A stretch of 50,404 nucleotides of DNA from Pseudomonas alkylphenolica (GCF_016009175.1 NZ_JADUCM010000036.1:1-50404), one strand, 5' to 3'. Positions 9,546 to 18,622 are shown, counted from the stretch's first letter. The notes: generated by a model not told the origin, from the letters alone. Made by a program: numbers and translations.

Positions 9546-11543
9546 ATGCCCAGCCGTCGTGAGCGTGCCAACGCCATTCGTGCCCTCAGCATGGATGCCG
9601 TGCAAAAGGCCAACAGCGGCCATCCCGGTGCCCCTATGGGCATGGCGGATATCGCCGAGGTTCTTTGGCGCGACTATCTGAAACACAACCCGACCAACCC
9701 GAACTTCGCCGACCGTGACCGCTTCGTGCTGTCGAACGGCCATGGCTCGATGTTGATCTACTCGCTGCTGCACCTGACCGGCTATGACGTCACCATCGAC
9801 GACCTCAAGGCTTTCCGTCAGCTGCACAGCCGTACCCCGGGTCACCCCGAATTCGGTTACACCCCGGGCGTCGAGACCACCACCGGTCCGCTCGGTCAGG
9901 GCCTGGCCAACGCCGTGGGCTTTGCCCTCGCGGAAAAAGTGCTGGGTGCCCAGTTCAACCGTGAAGGCCACAACATCGTCGATCACCACACCTATGTGTT
10001 CCTGGGTGACGGCTGCATGATGGAAGGCATCTCCCACGAAGTCGCTTCCCTGGCCGGTACCCTGGGCCTTGGCAAGCTGATTGCGTTCTACGATGACAAC
10101 GGTATTTCCATCGACGGTGAAGTCGAAGGCTGGTTCACCGACGACACGCCCAAGCGTTTTGAAGCCTACGGCTGGCAGGTGATCCGCAATGTCGACGGCC
10201 ATGACGCCGACGAGATCAAGACCGCCATCGATACCGCTCGCAAAAGCGAGCAACCGACGCTGATCTGCTGCAAGACCATCATCGGTTTCGGTTCGCCGAA
10301 CAAGCAGGGCAAGGAAGACTGCCACGGCGCACCGCTGGGCAACGATGAAATCGCCCTGGCCCGTAAAGAATTGAAGTGGGACCACGCGCCGTTCGAAGTG
10401 CCGGCTGATATCTACGCCGAATGGGATGCCAAGGAAGCCGGCAAGGCTGCCGAAGCGGCCTGGGACAAGCGTTTTGCTGCCTACGCTGCTGCCTTCCCTG
10501 AGCTGGCCAGCGAGCTGAAGCGTCGCCTGAGCGGCGAGCTGCCTGCTGACTTCTCCGAAAAAGCCTCGGCCTACATTGCTGAAGTGGCGGCCAAAGGCGA
10601 GACCATCGCCAGCCGCAAGGCCAGCCAGAACACCCTGAACGCCTTCGGTCCTCTGCTGCCAGAGTTTCTCGGCGGCTCGGCTGACCTGGCCGGTTCCAAC
10701 CTGACCCTGTGGAAAGGTTGCAAGGGCGTCAGCGCTGAAGATGCCAGCGGCAACTACATGTTCTACGGCGTGCGCGAGTTCGGCATGACCGCCATCATGA
10801 ACGGCGTTGCCCTGCACGGCGGCCTGGTGCCTTACGGCGCAACCTTCCTGATGTTCATGGAATACGCCCGTAACGCTGTGCGCATGTCGGCACTGATGAA
10901 GCAGCGTGTGATCCACGTCTACACCCACGACTCCATCGGTCTGGGCGAAGACGGCCCGACTCACCAGCCGATCGAGCAACTGACCAGCCTGCGCAGCACG
11001 CCTAACCTGGACACCTGGCGCCCAGCCGACGCCGTTGAATCGGCGGTGTCCTGGAAGCATGCGCTGGAGCGCAAGGACGGCCCTTCGGCACTGATCTTCT
11101 CGCGTCAGAACCTGCAGCACCAAACCCGTGATGCCGGCCAGATCGCCGACATCAGCCGTGGTGGCTATGTGTTGAAAGACTGCGCAGGCGAGCCTGAGCT
11201 GATCCTGATCGCCACCGGCTCCGAAGTCGGCCTGGCCGTTCAGGCCTTCGACAAGCTGACCGAACAAGGCCGCAAAGCCCGTGTCGTGTCGATGCCGTGC
11301 ACCAGCGTGTTCGATGCCCAGGACGCTGCGTACAAACAATCGGTACTGCCGCTGCAGGTTGGCGCGCGTATCGCTATCGAAGCGGCCCATGCCGACTTCT
11401 GGTACAAGTACGTCGGCCTTGAAGGTCGTGTCATCGGCATGACCACCTACGGCGAATCGGCCCCGGCGGCTGCTTTGTTCGAAGAATTCGGCTTCACCCT
11501 GGAAAACATCCTGGGTACTGCTGAAGAGCTGCTGGAAGACTGA
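9546..11543 (+). CDS. tktA: Transketolase
   Basis: A 665-residue thiamine-diphosphate enzyme that moves two-carbon units between sugar phosphates in the pentose phosphate pathway. The substrate loop SGHPGAPMGMADI is near the N-terminus, and the ThDP/Mg2+ motif opens with GDGCMMEG and closes with YDDN. The Glu-bearing FMEYARNAVRMSAL segment and DGPTHQPIEQL lie in the second domain. Length is normal. AGGAGA lies before the ATG at 9546. It is divergent from sahR and precedes epd-pgk, with a REP palindrome between, so it may be transcribed separately from epd. Confidence 0.97.
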   Translation: MPSRRERANAIRALSMDAVQKANSGHPGAPMGMADIAEVLWRDYLKHNPTNPNFADRDRFVLSNGHGSMLIYSLLHLTGYDVTIDDLKAFRQLHSRTPGHPEFGYTPGVETTTGPLGQGLANAVGFALAEKVLGAQFNREGHNIVDHHTYVFLGDGCMMEGISHEVASLAGTLGLGKLIAFYDDNGISIDGEVEGWFTDDTPKRFEAYGWQVIRNVDGHDADEIKTAIDTARKSEQPTLICCKTIIGFGSPNKQGKEDCHGAPLGNDEIALARKELKWDHAPFEVPADIYAEWDAKEAGKAAEAAWDKRFAAYAAAFPELASELKRRLSGELPADFSEKASAYIAEVAAKGETIASRKASQNTLNAFGPLLPEFLGGSADLAGSNLTLWKGCKGVSAEDASGNYMFYGVREFGMTAIMNGVALHGGLVPYGATFLMFMEYARNAVRMSALMKQRVIHVYTHDSIGLGEDGPTHQPIEQLTSLRSTPNLDTWRPADAVESAVSWKHALERKDGPSALIFSRQNLQHQTRDAGQIADISRGGYVLKDCAGEPELILIATGSEVGLAVQAFDKLTEQGRKARVVSMPCTSVFDAQDAAYKQSVLPLQVGARIAIEAAHADFWYKYVGLEGRVIGMTTYGESAPAAALFEEFGFTLENILGTAEELLED

Positions 11544-11568
11544 TAGACCGGTGAGGCTGTACCGGCCT

Positions 11569-11633
11569 CATCGCGGGCAAGCCCGCTCCTGCAGGTTCAT
11601 CTGATCTGTGCAGGAGCGGGCTTGCCCGCGATG
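11569..11633. repeat. Clean REP palindrome (BIME-like)
   Basis: Two perfect 25-bp arms (11569-11593 and 11609-11633) around a 15-base centre. Each arm contains the Pseudomonas REP core GCGGGCTTGCCCGC, itself palindromic, and a TGCAGGAGC tail. It lies in the gap between tktA and epd and probably stabilises the tktA mRNA end. It serves as the reference copy for the weaker REP-like palindromes elsewhere in the window. Confidence 0.9.
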
Positions 11634-11688
11634 GGCTGTGCAGCAGCTATGAACCGGCCAGACAACGTATACGTTCGTGAGCCTATCC

Positions 11689-12756
11689 ATGCCACACCCG
11701 CGTCCCTACAAAGTTGCACTCAACGGCTACGGCCGTATCGGTCGTTGCGTTTTGCGCGCACTCTTTGAACGAGGGGCAAAGGCCGGCTTCGAAATCGTTG
11801 CGCTGAACGACCTGGCCGACCAGGCCAGCATCGAATACCTGACACGCTTCGACTCCACCCACGGGCGTTTTCCCGGCGAGGTGAGGGTCGATGGCGATTG
11901 TCTGCATATCAATGGCGACTGCGTGAAAGTCTTGCGCAGTGCCACCCCTGAGGACATCGACTGGGCCGCACTGGATGTCGACCTGGTGCTTGAATGCTCA
12001 GGCGCCTACAACACCCGTGCCGATGGCCAGCGCTTTCTTGACGCCGGTGCGCCGCGGGTGCTGTTTTCCCAGCCCATGGCCAGTGAAGCCGACGTCGACG
12101 CAACCGTTGTCTACGGCATCAACCAGGATTGCCTGGACGGCAGCGAACGGCTGGTCTCCAACGCCTCCTGTACCACCAACTGCGGCGTCCCGTTGCTGCG
12201 CGTGCTGGACCAGGCCTTTGGCCTGGAGTACGTGTCGATCACCACGATCCACTCGGCGATGAACGATCAGCCGGTGATCGACGCCTATCACCATGAAGAC
12301 CTGCGCCGTACCCGCTCGGCGTTCCAGTCGGTGATTCCGGTGTCCACCGGCCTTGCCCGTGGCATTGAACGCCTGCTGCCGGAACTTGCCGGGCGAATTC
12401 AGGCCAAAGCCGTGCGCGTGCCGACGGTTAATGTGTCGTGCCTGGACATCACCCTGCAGACCGCCCGCGATACCACGGCGGCCGAAGTCAACCAGGTGTT
12501 GCGTGACGCAGCCCTGAGCGGACCGCTCAAGGGCTTGCTGGCCTACACTGAACTGCCGCATGCCAGTTGTGATTTCAACCATGACCCACATTCGGCGATC
12601 GTCGATGCCAGTCAGACCCGCGTTTCCGGCCCCCGGCTGGTCAACCTGCTGGCCTGGTTCGACAACGAATGGGGTTTTGCCAACCGTATGCTCGACGTTG
12701 CCGAACACTATCTGCACGTCGTCAATCAAACCCGCTCCACTTGTAAACAGCCCTGA
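11689..12756 (+). CDS. epd: Erythrose-4-phosphate dehydrogenase
   Basis: A 355-residue GAPDH-family enzyme that oxidises erythrose 4-phosphate to 4-phosphoerythronate, the first step of pyridoxal phosphate synthesis by the DXP-dependent route. The NAD motif NGYGRIGR is at the N-terminus, the catalytic Cys lies in SNASCTTNC, and WFDNEWGFANRM closes the C-terminal domain. The position between tktA and pgk matches the epd-pgk-fba order in gammaproteobacteria and favours Epd over a glycolytic GAPDH. An alternative GTG start lies four codons upstream at 11677. The stop is 12 bases before pgk, so the two are coupled. Confidence 0.9.
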   Translation: MPHPRPYKVALNGYGRIGRCVLRALFERGAKAGFEIVALNDLADQASIEYLTRFDSTHGRFPGEVRVDGDCLHINGDCVKVLRSATPEDIDWAALDVDLVLECSGAYNTRADGQRFLDAGAPRVLFSQPMASEADVDATVVYGINQDCLDGSERLVSNASCTTNCGVPLLRVLDQAFGLEYVSITTIHSAMNDQPVIDAYHHEDLRRTRSAFQSVIPVSTGLARGIERLLPELAGRIQAKAVRVPTVNVSCLDITLQTARDTTAAEVNQVLRDAALSGPLKGLLAYTELPHASCDFNHDPHSAIVDASQTRVSGPRLVNLLAWFDNEWGFANRMLDVAEHYLHVVNQTRSTCKQP

Positions 12757-12768
12757 AGGACTGCATTC

Positions 12769-13932
12769 ATGACCGTGTTGAAGATGACCGACCTCGACCT
12801 GCAAGGTAAGCGCGTACTGATTCGCGAAGACCTCAACGTCCCTGTGAAGGACGGTGTGGTTGCCAGCGATGCGCGTATCCTGGCTTCGCTGCCGACCATC
12901 AAGCTGGCGCTGGAAAAGGGCGCGGCCGTGATGGTGTGCTCGCACCTGGGTCGCCCGAGCGAAGGTGAGTTCTCTGCCGAGAACAGCCTGAAGCCAGTTG
13001 CCGACTACCTGAGCAAAGCGCTGGGCCGTGAAGTACCGCTGGTTGCTGACTACCTCGACGGTGTTGACGTCAAGGCCGGCGACATCGTGTTGTTCGAGAA
13101 CGTGCGCTTCAACAAGGGTGAAAAGAAGAACGCCGACGAGCTGGCGCAAAAATACGCCGCACTGTGCGATGTGTTCGTGATGGACGCATTCGGCACCGCT
13201 CACCGCGCCGAGGGTTCGACCCACGGCGTGGCCAAGTTCGCCAAAGTCGCTGCCGCCGGCCCGCTGCTGGCCGCTGAGCTGGATGCGCTGGGCAAGGCCC
13301 TGAAAGCCCCGGCCAAACCGATGGCTGCCATTGTGGCCGGCTCCAAGGTGTCGACCAAGCTCGACGTGCTCAACAGCCTGAGCCAGATCTGCGACCTGCT
13401 GATCGTGGGTGGCGGTATCGCCAACACCTTCCTGGCCGCTGCCGGTCACCCGGTTGGCAAATCGCTGTACGAGCCCGACCTGATCGATACTGCCAAAGCC
13501 ATTGCCGCCAAGGTCAATGTGCCGCTGCCGGTCGACGTAGTGGTTGCCAAGGAATTCGCGGAAAGCGCTGCGGCAACCGTCAAGCTGGTGGGTGACGTAG
13601 CCGAAGATGACATGATCCTCGACATCGGCCCGCAAACTGCGGCCAACTTTGCCGAGCTGCTGAAGTCGTCCAAGACCATCCTGTGGAACGGTCCGGTTGG
13701 TGTGTTCGAGTTCGACCAGTTCGGCAACGGCACCAAAGTGCTGGCCCAGGCTATCGCTGAAAGCGCGGCGTTCTCCATTGCCGGTGGTGGCGACACCCTG
13801 GCCGCCATCGACAAGTATGGCGTTGCCGAGCAAATCTCCTACATTTCTACCGGTGGCGGCGCGTTCCTCGAGTTCGTCGAGGGCAAGGTCCTGCCAGCAG
13901 TGGAAGTACTGGAACAACGGGCCAAGGCCTGA
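12769..13932 (+). CDS. pgk: Phosphoglycerate kinase
   Basis: A 387-residue glycolytic kinase interconverting 1,3-bisphosphoglycerate and ADP with 3-phosphoglycerate and ATP. Family motifs are complete: RVLIREDLNVPVKDG near the start, CSHLGRPSEG (substrate arginine), FENVRFNKGEKKN, and GGGDTLAAIDKYG with STGGGAFLEF near the end for nucleotide binding. Length is normal. GAAGGA lies eight bases before the ATG. It follows epd by 12 bases and is followed by two small lipoprotein genes. Confidence 0.98.
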   Translation: MTVLKMTDLDLQGKRVLIREDLNVPVKDGVVASDARILASLPTIKLALEKGAAVMVCSHLGRPSEGEFSAENSLKPVADYLSKALGREVPLVADYLDGVDVKAGDIVLFENVRFNKGEKKNADELAQKYAALCDVFVMDAFGTAHRAEGSTHGVAKFAKVAAAGPLLAAELDALGKALKAPAKPMAAIVAGSKVSTKLDVLNSLSQICDLLIVGGGIANTFLAAAGHPVGKSLYEPDLIDTAKAIAAKVNVPLPVDVVVAKEFAESAAATVKLVGDVAEDDMILDIGPQTAANFAELLKSSKTILWNGPVGVFEFDQFGNGTKVLAQAIAESAAFSIAGGGDTLAAIDKYGVAEQISYISTGGGAFLEFVEGKVLPAVEVLEQRAKA

Positions 13933-13964
13933 TTCGCTCAGCGCCTGGCAAAGGGAGCGACCTG

Positions 13965-14183
13965 ATGGTCAAGCGATTGCCTGTGTTTGTCCTGGTCGGG
14001 ATGCTGGGCGCTTGCTCCAGCACTCCGGAGCCTTCGGCCGATAAGCCGGGCGCGCCGAAAGGCGGCTGCTATCAGTCCGAATGGCAGGCGGAAACCGTCC
14101 CGGTGATCAACAAGCGGCTCGGCCCGGATGGCCTGGAAAAATACGACGATGAACACCAGCGCCGGGCTCAGGGTTGCCCTTGA
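13965..14183 (+). CDS. Small hypothetical lipoprotein
   Basis: A 72-residue protein with a lipoprotein signal (VLVGMLGAC, lipobox GAC at about Cys17) and a short, polar mature part containing two further Cys (GGCYQ and QGCP at the very end) that could form a disulfide. I do not recognise the family. AAGGGAG lies before the ATG. It begins 32 bases after pgk and probably rides on the same transcript. The signal peptide and ribosome site make it a believable gene despite its size. Confidence 0.65.
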   Translation: MVKRLPVFVLVGMLGACSSTPEPSADKPGAPKGGCYQSEWQAETVPVINKRLGPDGLEKYDDEHQRRAQGCP

Positions 14184-14234
14184 TCGGTTGATGGCAACCT
14201 ACCGGCCCGTTTGTGGTCTGCTAGAGGATATTCA

Positions 14235-14561
14235 ATGAAAGGAGTCGTGGCCGTGCTGGCCCTGGCAGTACTGGGCGGATGCGCAAGCTTCTCGCCCGCA
14301 CCGGCGCCGTCGGACAACTGGACGCGCTGGGTGTGTGACAGCCAGGCCGAAGTGCTGTGGCGCTTTGCCGACAGCAGTCAGCAGCAGGTTGATGTGCGAC
14401 TGGGCGGCGGTGACCAGGTTTACCGCCTGAAGGCCGAGCCCGGTGCCTCGGGCAGTTTGTACAGCGATGGTGTGCTGGCGTTCCACAGCAAGGGTGACGA
14501 AGGCCTGGTGTACTGGGTCGCCACCAACGATTTGATAGGGCGGGGCTGCAAGGCGCCGTGA
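14235..14561 (+). CDS. MliC-like lipoprotein (putative C-type lysozyme inhibitor)
   Basis: A 108-residue lipoprotein (lipobox LGGC near residue 16). The mature domain has the MliC pattern: WVCDSQAEVLWRF opening the barrel, YRLKAEPGASGSLYSDG, and VYWVATNDLIGRGC closing it, with the two Cys placed for the conserved disulfide. MliC proteins protect Gram-negative cells against host C-type lysozyme by inserting a conserved loop into its active site. AGAGGA lies before the ATG at 14235. A frame extension of eight codons upstream spoils the signal peptide and was not used. Confidence 0.72.
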   Translation: MKGVVAVLALAVLGGCASFSPAPAPSDNWTRWVCDSQAEVLWRFADSSQQQVDVRLGGGDQVYRLKAEPGASGSLYSDGVLAFHSKGDEGLVYWVATNDLIGRGCKAP

Positions 14562-14662
14562 CTGGCCGGGCCGCCGATGGCGGCCCACACTACTTGAATA
14601 GCAACCGCCACTGCGGCAGGCTTGCACGATTAAAACGACGCTTGTCGGGAGAGAGATACACA

Positions 14663-15727
14663 ATGGCACTCATTAGCATGCGCCAGATGCTGGACCACGC
14701 CGCCGAGTTCGGCTACGGCGTTCCAGCTTTCAACGTCAACAACCTCGAGCAGATGCGCGCTATCATGGAAGCTGCCGACAAGACCGACTCTCCGGTGATT
14801 GTCCAGGCGTCGGCCGGTGCCCGCAAATACGCTGGCGCCCCGTTCCTGCGCCACCTGATCCTGGCTGCGATCGAAGAGTTCCCGCACATTCCGGTGTGCA
14901 TGCACCAGGACCACGGCACCAGCCCTGACGTCTGCCAGCGCTCGATCCAGCTGGGCTTCAGCTCGGTCATGATGGACGGTTCGCTCGGCGAAGATGGCAA
15001 GACCCCGACCGACTACGAGTACAACGTTCGCGTCACCCAGCAGACTGTCGCCATGGCGCACGCCTGCGGTGTTTCGGTTGAAGGTGAGCTGGGCTGCCTG
15101 GGTTCGCTGGAAACCGGCATGGCTGGCGAAGAAGACGGTATCGGCGCCGAAGGCGTTCTGGATCACAGCCAGATGCTGACCGATCCTGAAGAAGCCGCTG
15201 ACTTCGTCAAGAAGACCCAGGTCGATGCCCTGGCCATCGCCATCGGTACCAGCCACGGCGCCTACAAGTTCACCAAGCCACCTACCGGTGATGTGCTGGC
15301 GATCGACCGTATCAAGGAAATCCACAAGCGCATTCCCAACACCCACCTGGTGATGCACGGTTCCTCTTCGGTTCCGCAAGAGTGGCTGGCGATCATCAAC
15401 CAGTACGGCGGCGACATCAAAGAGACCTACGGCGTACCGGTTGAAGAAATCGTCGAAGGCATCAAGTACGGCGTACGCAAGGTCAACATCGACACCGACC
15501 TGCGTCTGGCCTCTACCGGAGCCATGCGTCGCCTGATGGCACAGAACCCGAGCGAGTTCGACCCGCGCAAGTTCTTCGGCGCCACCGTTACCGCCATGCG
15601 CGACGTGTGCATCGCCCGTTACGAAGCCTTCGGCACTGCCGGCAATGCCTCGAAGATCAAGCCGATCTCCCTGGAAGGCATGTTCCAGCGTTACCTGAAG
15701 GGCGAGTTGGCTGCCAAGGTCAACTAA
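14663..15727 (+). CDS. fba: Fructose-bisphosphate aldolase, class II
   Basis: A 354-residue zinc-dependent aldolase cleaving fructose 1,6-bisphosphate to glyceraldehyde 3-phosphate and dihydroxyacetone phosphate. Metal and substrate motifs are VCMHQDHG (His ligand and catalytic Asp), VEGELGCLG, VMHGSSS and KVNIDTDLR. The length and the GGDIKETYGVPVEEI stretch fit the B-type (Calvin-cycle subtype) of class II. Pseudomonads lack phosphofructokinase, so its main job is gluconeogenic. The start is ATG 14663 with GGGAGAG upstream; a 35-codon frame extension overlapping the MliC-like gene is not aldolase-like. Confidence 0.97.
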   Translation: MALISMRQMLDHAAEFGYGVPAFNVNNLEQMRAIMEAADKTDSPVIVQASAGARKYAGAPFLRHLILAAIEEFPHIPVCMHQDHGTSPDVCQRSIQLGFSSVMMDGSLGEDGKTPTDYEYNVRVTQQTVAMAHACGVSVEGELGCLGSLETGMAGEEDGIGAEGVLDHSQMLTDPEEAADFVKKTQVDALAIAIGTSHGAYKFTKPPTGDVLAIDRIKEIHKRIPNTHLVMHGSSSVPQEWLAIINQYGGDIKETYGVPVEEIVEGIKYGVRKVNIDTDLRLASTGAMRRLMAQNPSEFDPRKFFGATVTAMRDVCIARYEAFGTAGNASKIKPISLEGMFQRYLKGELAAKVN

Positions 15728-15742
15728 GTCCCGGGTAGCCCG

Positions 15743-15769
15743 AAAGCCCGCAGCAATGCGGGCTTTTTT
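15743..15769 (+). terminator. Rho-independent terminator of fba
   Basis: AAAGCCCGCA pairs with TGCGGGCTTT around a GCAA loop, ending in a TTTTTT run. It begins 16 bases after the fba stop and separates the carbon-metabolism genes from cfcR. Confidence 0.93.
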
Positions 15770-15945
15770 GTACCTCTCGCGCCATGTACAGGGTAGTTAT
15801 GGCCCGAGCGGACAGGCCGTTAGTCGGCTAAAGGAACTTTACTGCGGTGATGGCAATCTGATGACTTCAGATTTGTTACAGCCGGGTCTAGAGTTAGTTT
15901 CGAATTTCACTCGAAGTTTGAAGTCGGTTTTACAAGAGAAGCAGC

Positions 15946-18066
15946 ATGGATTGCGCGCAACCTCCGTCAAACGATGGCAGTTCGGTACTACTGGTCGTCG
16001 ATGATTACCCCGAAAACCTGATCAGCATGCGTGCCTTGCTGGCTCGTCAGGACTGGCAGGTATTGACCGCAAGTTCCGGTACCGAAGCCCTCAGTGCATT
16101 GCTCGAACACGATGTCGACCTGGTCCTGCTGGATGTGCAGATGCCCGGTATGGACGGTTTTGAAGTGGCACGCCTGATGCGCGGCAGCCAGCGTACCCGA
16201 CTGACACCGATCATTTTCCTTACCGCCAACGAACAGTCCCAGGCGGCTGTGCTCAAAGGCTATGCCAGCGGTGCAGTTGACTACCTGTTCAAACCCTTCG
16301 ACCCACAAATCCTCAAGCCCAAAGTGCAGGCGCTGCTGGAGCAGCAGCGAAACCGGCGCTCTTTGCAGCGCTTGAGCCACGATCTGGAAGCGGCGAGGGC
16401 ATTCAACGCTTCCGTACTCGAGAATGCTGCCGAGGGCATACTGGTGGTGGCCGAGGATGGCATGATCCGTTACGCCAACCCGGCGATCTCCAATTTGCTC
16501 GACGTACCCTTCGAACACCTGCCGGGCGCAGGCTTGCTGGATTTTGTCCAGTCGCCCGGCGCCGGCGCGTGGCACGGCTCGCTCTTCCACCAGGCTTACC
16601 AGGAGCGCAGCACCTTGCGTATCCATGATGCGGTCCTGCGTACGGCGGGCGGGCATCCGATTCCGGTCGCACTGTCATGTGCGCCGTTGCCGGGCGAGCA
16701 GCGGGCAGTGGTGGTCACCGTGCTGGACATGTCGGTGGTGCGCAACCTTCACCAGCAACTCGAGTACCAGGCGATTACCGATCCGCTGACCGGGCTGCTC
16801 AATCGCCGGGGCTTCTACCAGGCTGCAGAAAGTGCACTGCTACGCAACGAGCGCGCCGACCGGCCGCAAGCGCTGCTGTTTCTCGACCTGGACGGATTCA
16901 AACGTATCAATGACTCGTTGGGGCATGAGGTCGGTGACCGGGTGTTGCATTGGGTTGCCGAGCAACTCAAGGACTGCCTGGGTTCCTGTGCAATTCTTGC
17001 ACGCATGGGCGGCGACGAGTTCACCGCGCTGCTCGACTCGCTGGAGTACCCTGAACAGGCGGCGCGGTGCGCCGAAAAGCTGATCGAACGCATGTCGATC
17101 TACCGGGAAATCGACGGCTCGGAAGTGACGCTCGGCGTCAGCATCGGTATCGCCACTTACCCGGAGTGCGGGGCCAGTCTCGACGGTTTGTTGCGCGCTG
17201 CGGATGCCGCGATGTACGCCGCCAAACAGTCGGGGCGCCAGCAGTACCGGTATTACGACAAAGACCTCAATGGTCGCGCACGTTCGCGGCTGATGCTTGA
17301 AGACAGTGTGCGCGGTGCCATCGAGCACAACGAGTTCCGCCTGGTCTATCAGCCGCAAGTGGCGTTGGCTGATGGCCGCTTGCGGGGATTCGAAGCATTG
17401 TTGCGCTGGAACCACCCCAGTGTCGGTGACGTGCCGCCCGGGTTGTTCCTGCCCTTGCTGGAGGAGGCCCGCCTGATCACGCGGCTGGCCAGCTGGATCT
17501 ACCAGAAGGGGGCGGCACAACGGCGTGCCTGGTATGAACGCTATGACGCCAGTCTGGTGCTGAGCATCAGCTTGAGCCGTGTGCAGTTCGCCATGCCGAA
17601 CCTGGCTGAAGAGCTCGAACGGGTCATCTTCAATCAGGGCATAGAGCCCGCCCAACTGGAAGTCGAAGTCGCTGAAACGTCATTGCGCTACAACATCGAC
17701 GATGCCATGAAGCAACTGCATCGTTTGCGGGCGCTGGGCGTGCGCATCGCGCTGGATGATTTTGGCGCCGGTGATTGTTCGTTGCGCATGCTCCGCGATC
17801 TCCCGATCGACACCCTGAAACTCGACCGCCACCTGGTACAGCGATTACCGGAGTCGACCCTCGATGCCACTTTGGTCCGTTGCGTGATTGCGGCCTGTCG
17901 ATCTTACGGGATCAGTGTCATCGCCGAAGGGGTCGAGTCCCGTCAACAGGCCGACTGGCTGCAGGCCAACGGTTGCGATTATGTACAGGGCTTTTTGCTG
18001 GCCCACCCGATGACGGCCGGTGACGCCGACGCGTTCCCGGGCTTTTTTGACTGGCAACAGGTTTAG
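15946..18066 (+). CDS. cfcR: Response regulator with PAS, GGDEF and EAL domains (CfcR/Rup4959 type)
   Basis: A 706-residue cyclic-di-GMP regulator. A receiver domain (1-125) has phospho-acceptor Asp63 in LLDVQMPGMDG. A PAS domain spans ~150-265, the GGDEF domain (~280-440) has an intact GGDEF at 355-359, and the EAL domain (~455-700) has EAL at 483-485. The inhibitory RxxD I-site before GGDEF is absent. In the EAL domain, the Asn of the usual VNLS motif is Ser542, while DDFG (604-607), LKLD, AEGVE and the final YVQG are present. Domain order and position after fba match P. putida CfcR, reported as an RpoS-dependent diguanylate cyclase that promotes biofilm. The gene has its own 5' region after the fba terminator. 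Confidence 0.88.
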   Translation: MDCAQPPSNDGSSVLLVVDDYPENLISMRALLARQDWQVLTASSGTEALSALLEHDVDLVLLDVQMPGMDGFEVARLMRGSQRTRLTPIIFLTANEQSQAAVLKGYASGAVDYLFKPFDPQILKPKVQALLEQQRNRRSLQRLSHDLEAARAFNASVLENAAEGILVVAEDGMIRYANPAISNLLDVPFEHLPGAGLLDFVQSPGAGAWHGSLFHQAYQERSTLRIHDAVLRTAGGHPIPVALSCAPLPGEQRAVVVTVLDMSVVRNLHQQLEYQAITDPLTGLLNRRGFYQAAESALLRNERADRPQALLFLDLDGFKRINDSLGHEVGDRVLHWVAEQLKDCLGSCAILARMGGDEFTALLDSLEYPEQAARCAEKLIERMSIYREIDGSEVTLGVSIGIATYPECGASLDGLLRAADAAMYAAKQSGRQQYRYYDKDLNGRARSRLMLEDSVRGAIEHNEFRLVYQPQVALADGRLRGFEALLRWNHPSVGDVPPGLFLPLLEEARLITRLASWIYQKGAAQRRAWYERYDASLVLSISLSRVQFAMPNLAEELERVIFNQGIEPAQLEVEVAETSLRYNIDDAMKQLHRLRALGVRIALDDFGAGDCSLRMLRDLPIDTLKLDRHLVQRLPESTLDATLVRCVIAACRSYGISVIAEGVESRQQADWLQANGCDYVQGFLLAHPMTAGDADAFPGFFDWQQV

Positions 18067-18104
18067 TTGGGTACACTGCATTTTTACCTGCCCGCTGTAC
18101 GATC

Positions 18105-18605
18105 ATGACACCGCTCAAATACCTTCAAGCTTATCCTGCTGCCTTGCAAGACCAGGTTCGACAATTGATTGCCAGCAACCGCCTGGGCGCCTACCTGCAG
18201 CAGCGATACCCGCAGCGCCACGGGATTCAGAGCGACAAGGCGCTGTACGGCTATGCGCAGGGCCTCAAGCAGGAATACCTGCGCAACGCGCCCAACCTGG
18301 ACAAAGTACTGTTCGATAACCGCCTGGACCTGACCCATCGGGCCCTGGGGTTGCACACCGCCGTTTCACGGGTGCAGGGCGGCAAGCTGAAGGCGAAAAA
18401 GGAAATTCGCATTGCCTCGCTGTTCAAGGAGGCGGCACCCGAGTTTCTGAAGATGATCGTCGTGCACGAGTTGGCGCACTTGAAAGAAAGCGAGCACAAC
18501 AAAGCGTTCTACCAGCTCTGTGAACACATGCAGCCGGGCTACCATCAACTGGAGTTCGACTTGCGTGTTTACCTGACGTACCGCGAGCTGCCTGAGATCG
18601 GGTGA
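18105..18605 (+). CDS. YgjP-like (M48-type) zinc metallopeptidase domain protein
   Basis: A 166-residue cytoplasmic protein with no signal peptide. The zinc motif VVHELAHLKESEHNKAFYQL gives HExxH plus a following His/Phe pair, which is the pattern of YgjP-type domains (PF01863). The substrate and true proteolytic activity of this family are unknown. It begins 38 bases after cfcR on the same strand, with TACACT nearby that could be a -10 box. The stop is followed within 17 bases by the winged-helix gene, suggesting co-transcription. Confidence 0.75.
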   Translation: MTPLKYLQAYPAALQDQVRQLIASNRLGAYLQQRYPQRHGIQSDKALYGYAQGLKQEYLRNAPNLDKVLFDNRLDLTHRALGLHTAVSRVQGGKLKAKKEIRIASLFKEAAPEFLKMIVVHELAHLKESEHNKAFYQLCEHMQPGYHQLEFDLRVYLTYRELPEIG

Positions 18606-18622
18606 GCCATAAGGACCTGCCA

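Noticed and set aside
9465..11390. A 641-codon open frame on the minus strand opposite tktA
   Set aside because: It lies fully antisense to a perfect transketolase and its residue make-up (Gly/Gln/His/Arg-rich) is typical of antisense frames in GC-rich DNA.
11998..13917. A 639-codon minus-strand frame across epd and pgk
   Set aside because: Antisense shadow of two certain glycolytic genes; no ribosome site and no recognisable domain.
15756..16004. Short plus-strand frame between fba and cfcR
   Set aside because: Starts inside the fba terminator, lacks a ribosome site and overlaps the cfcR start in another frame.
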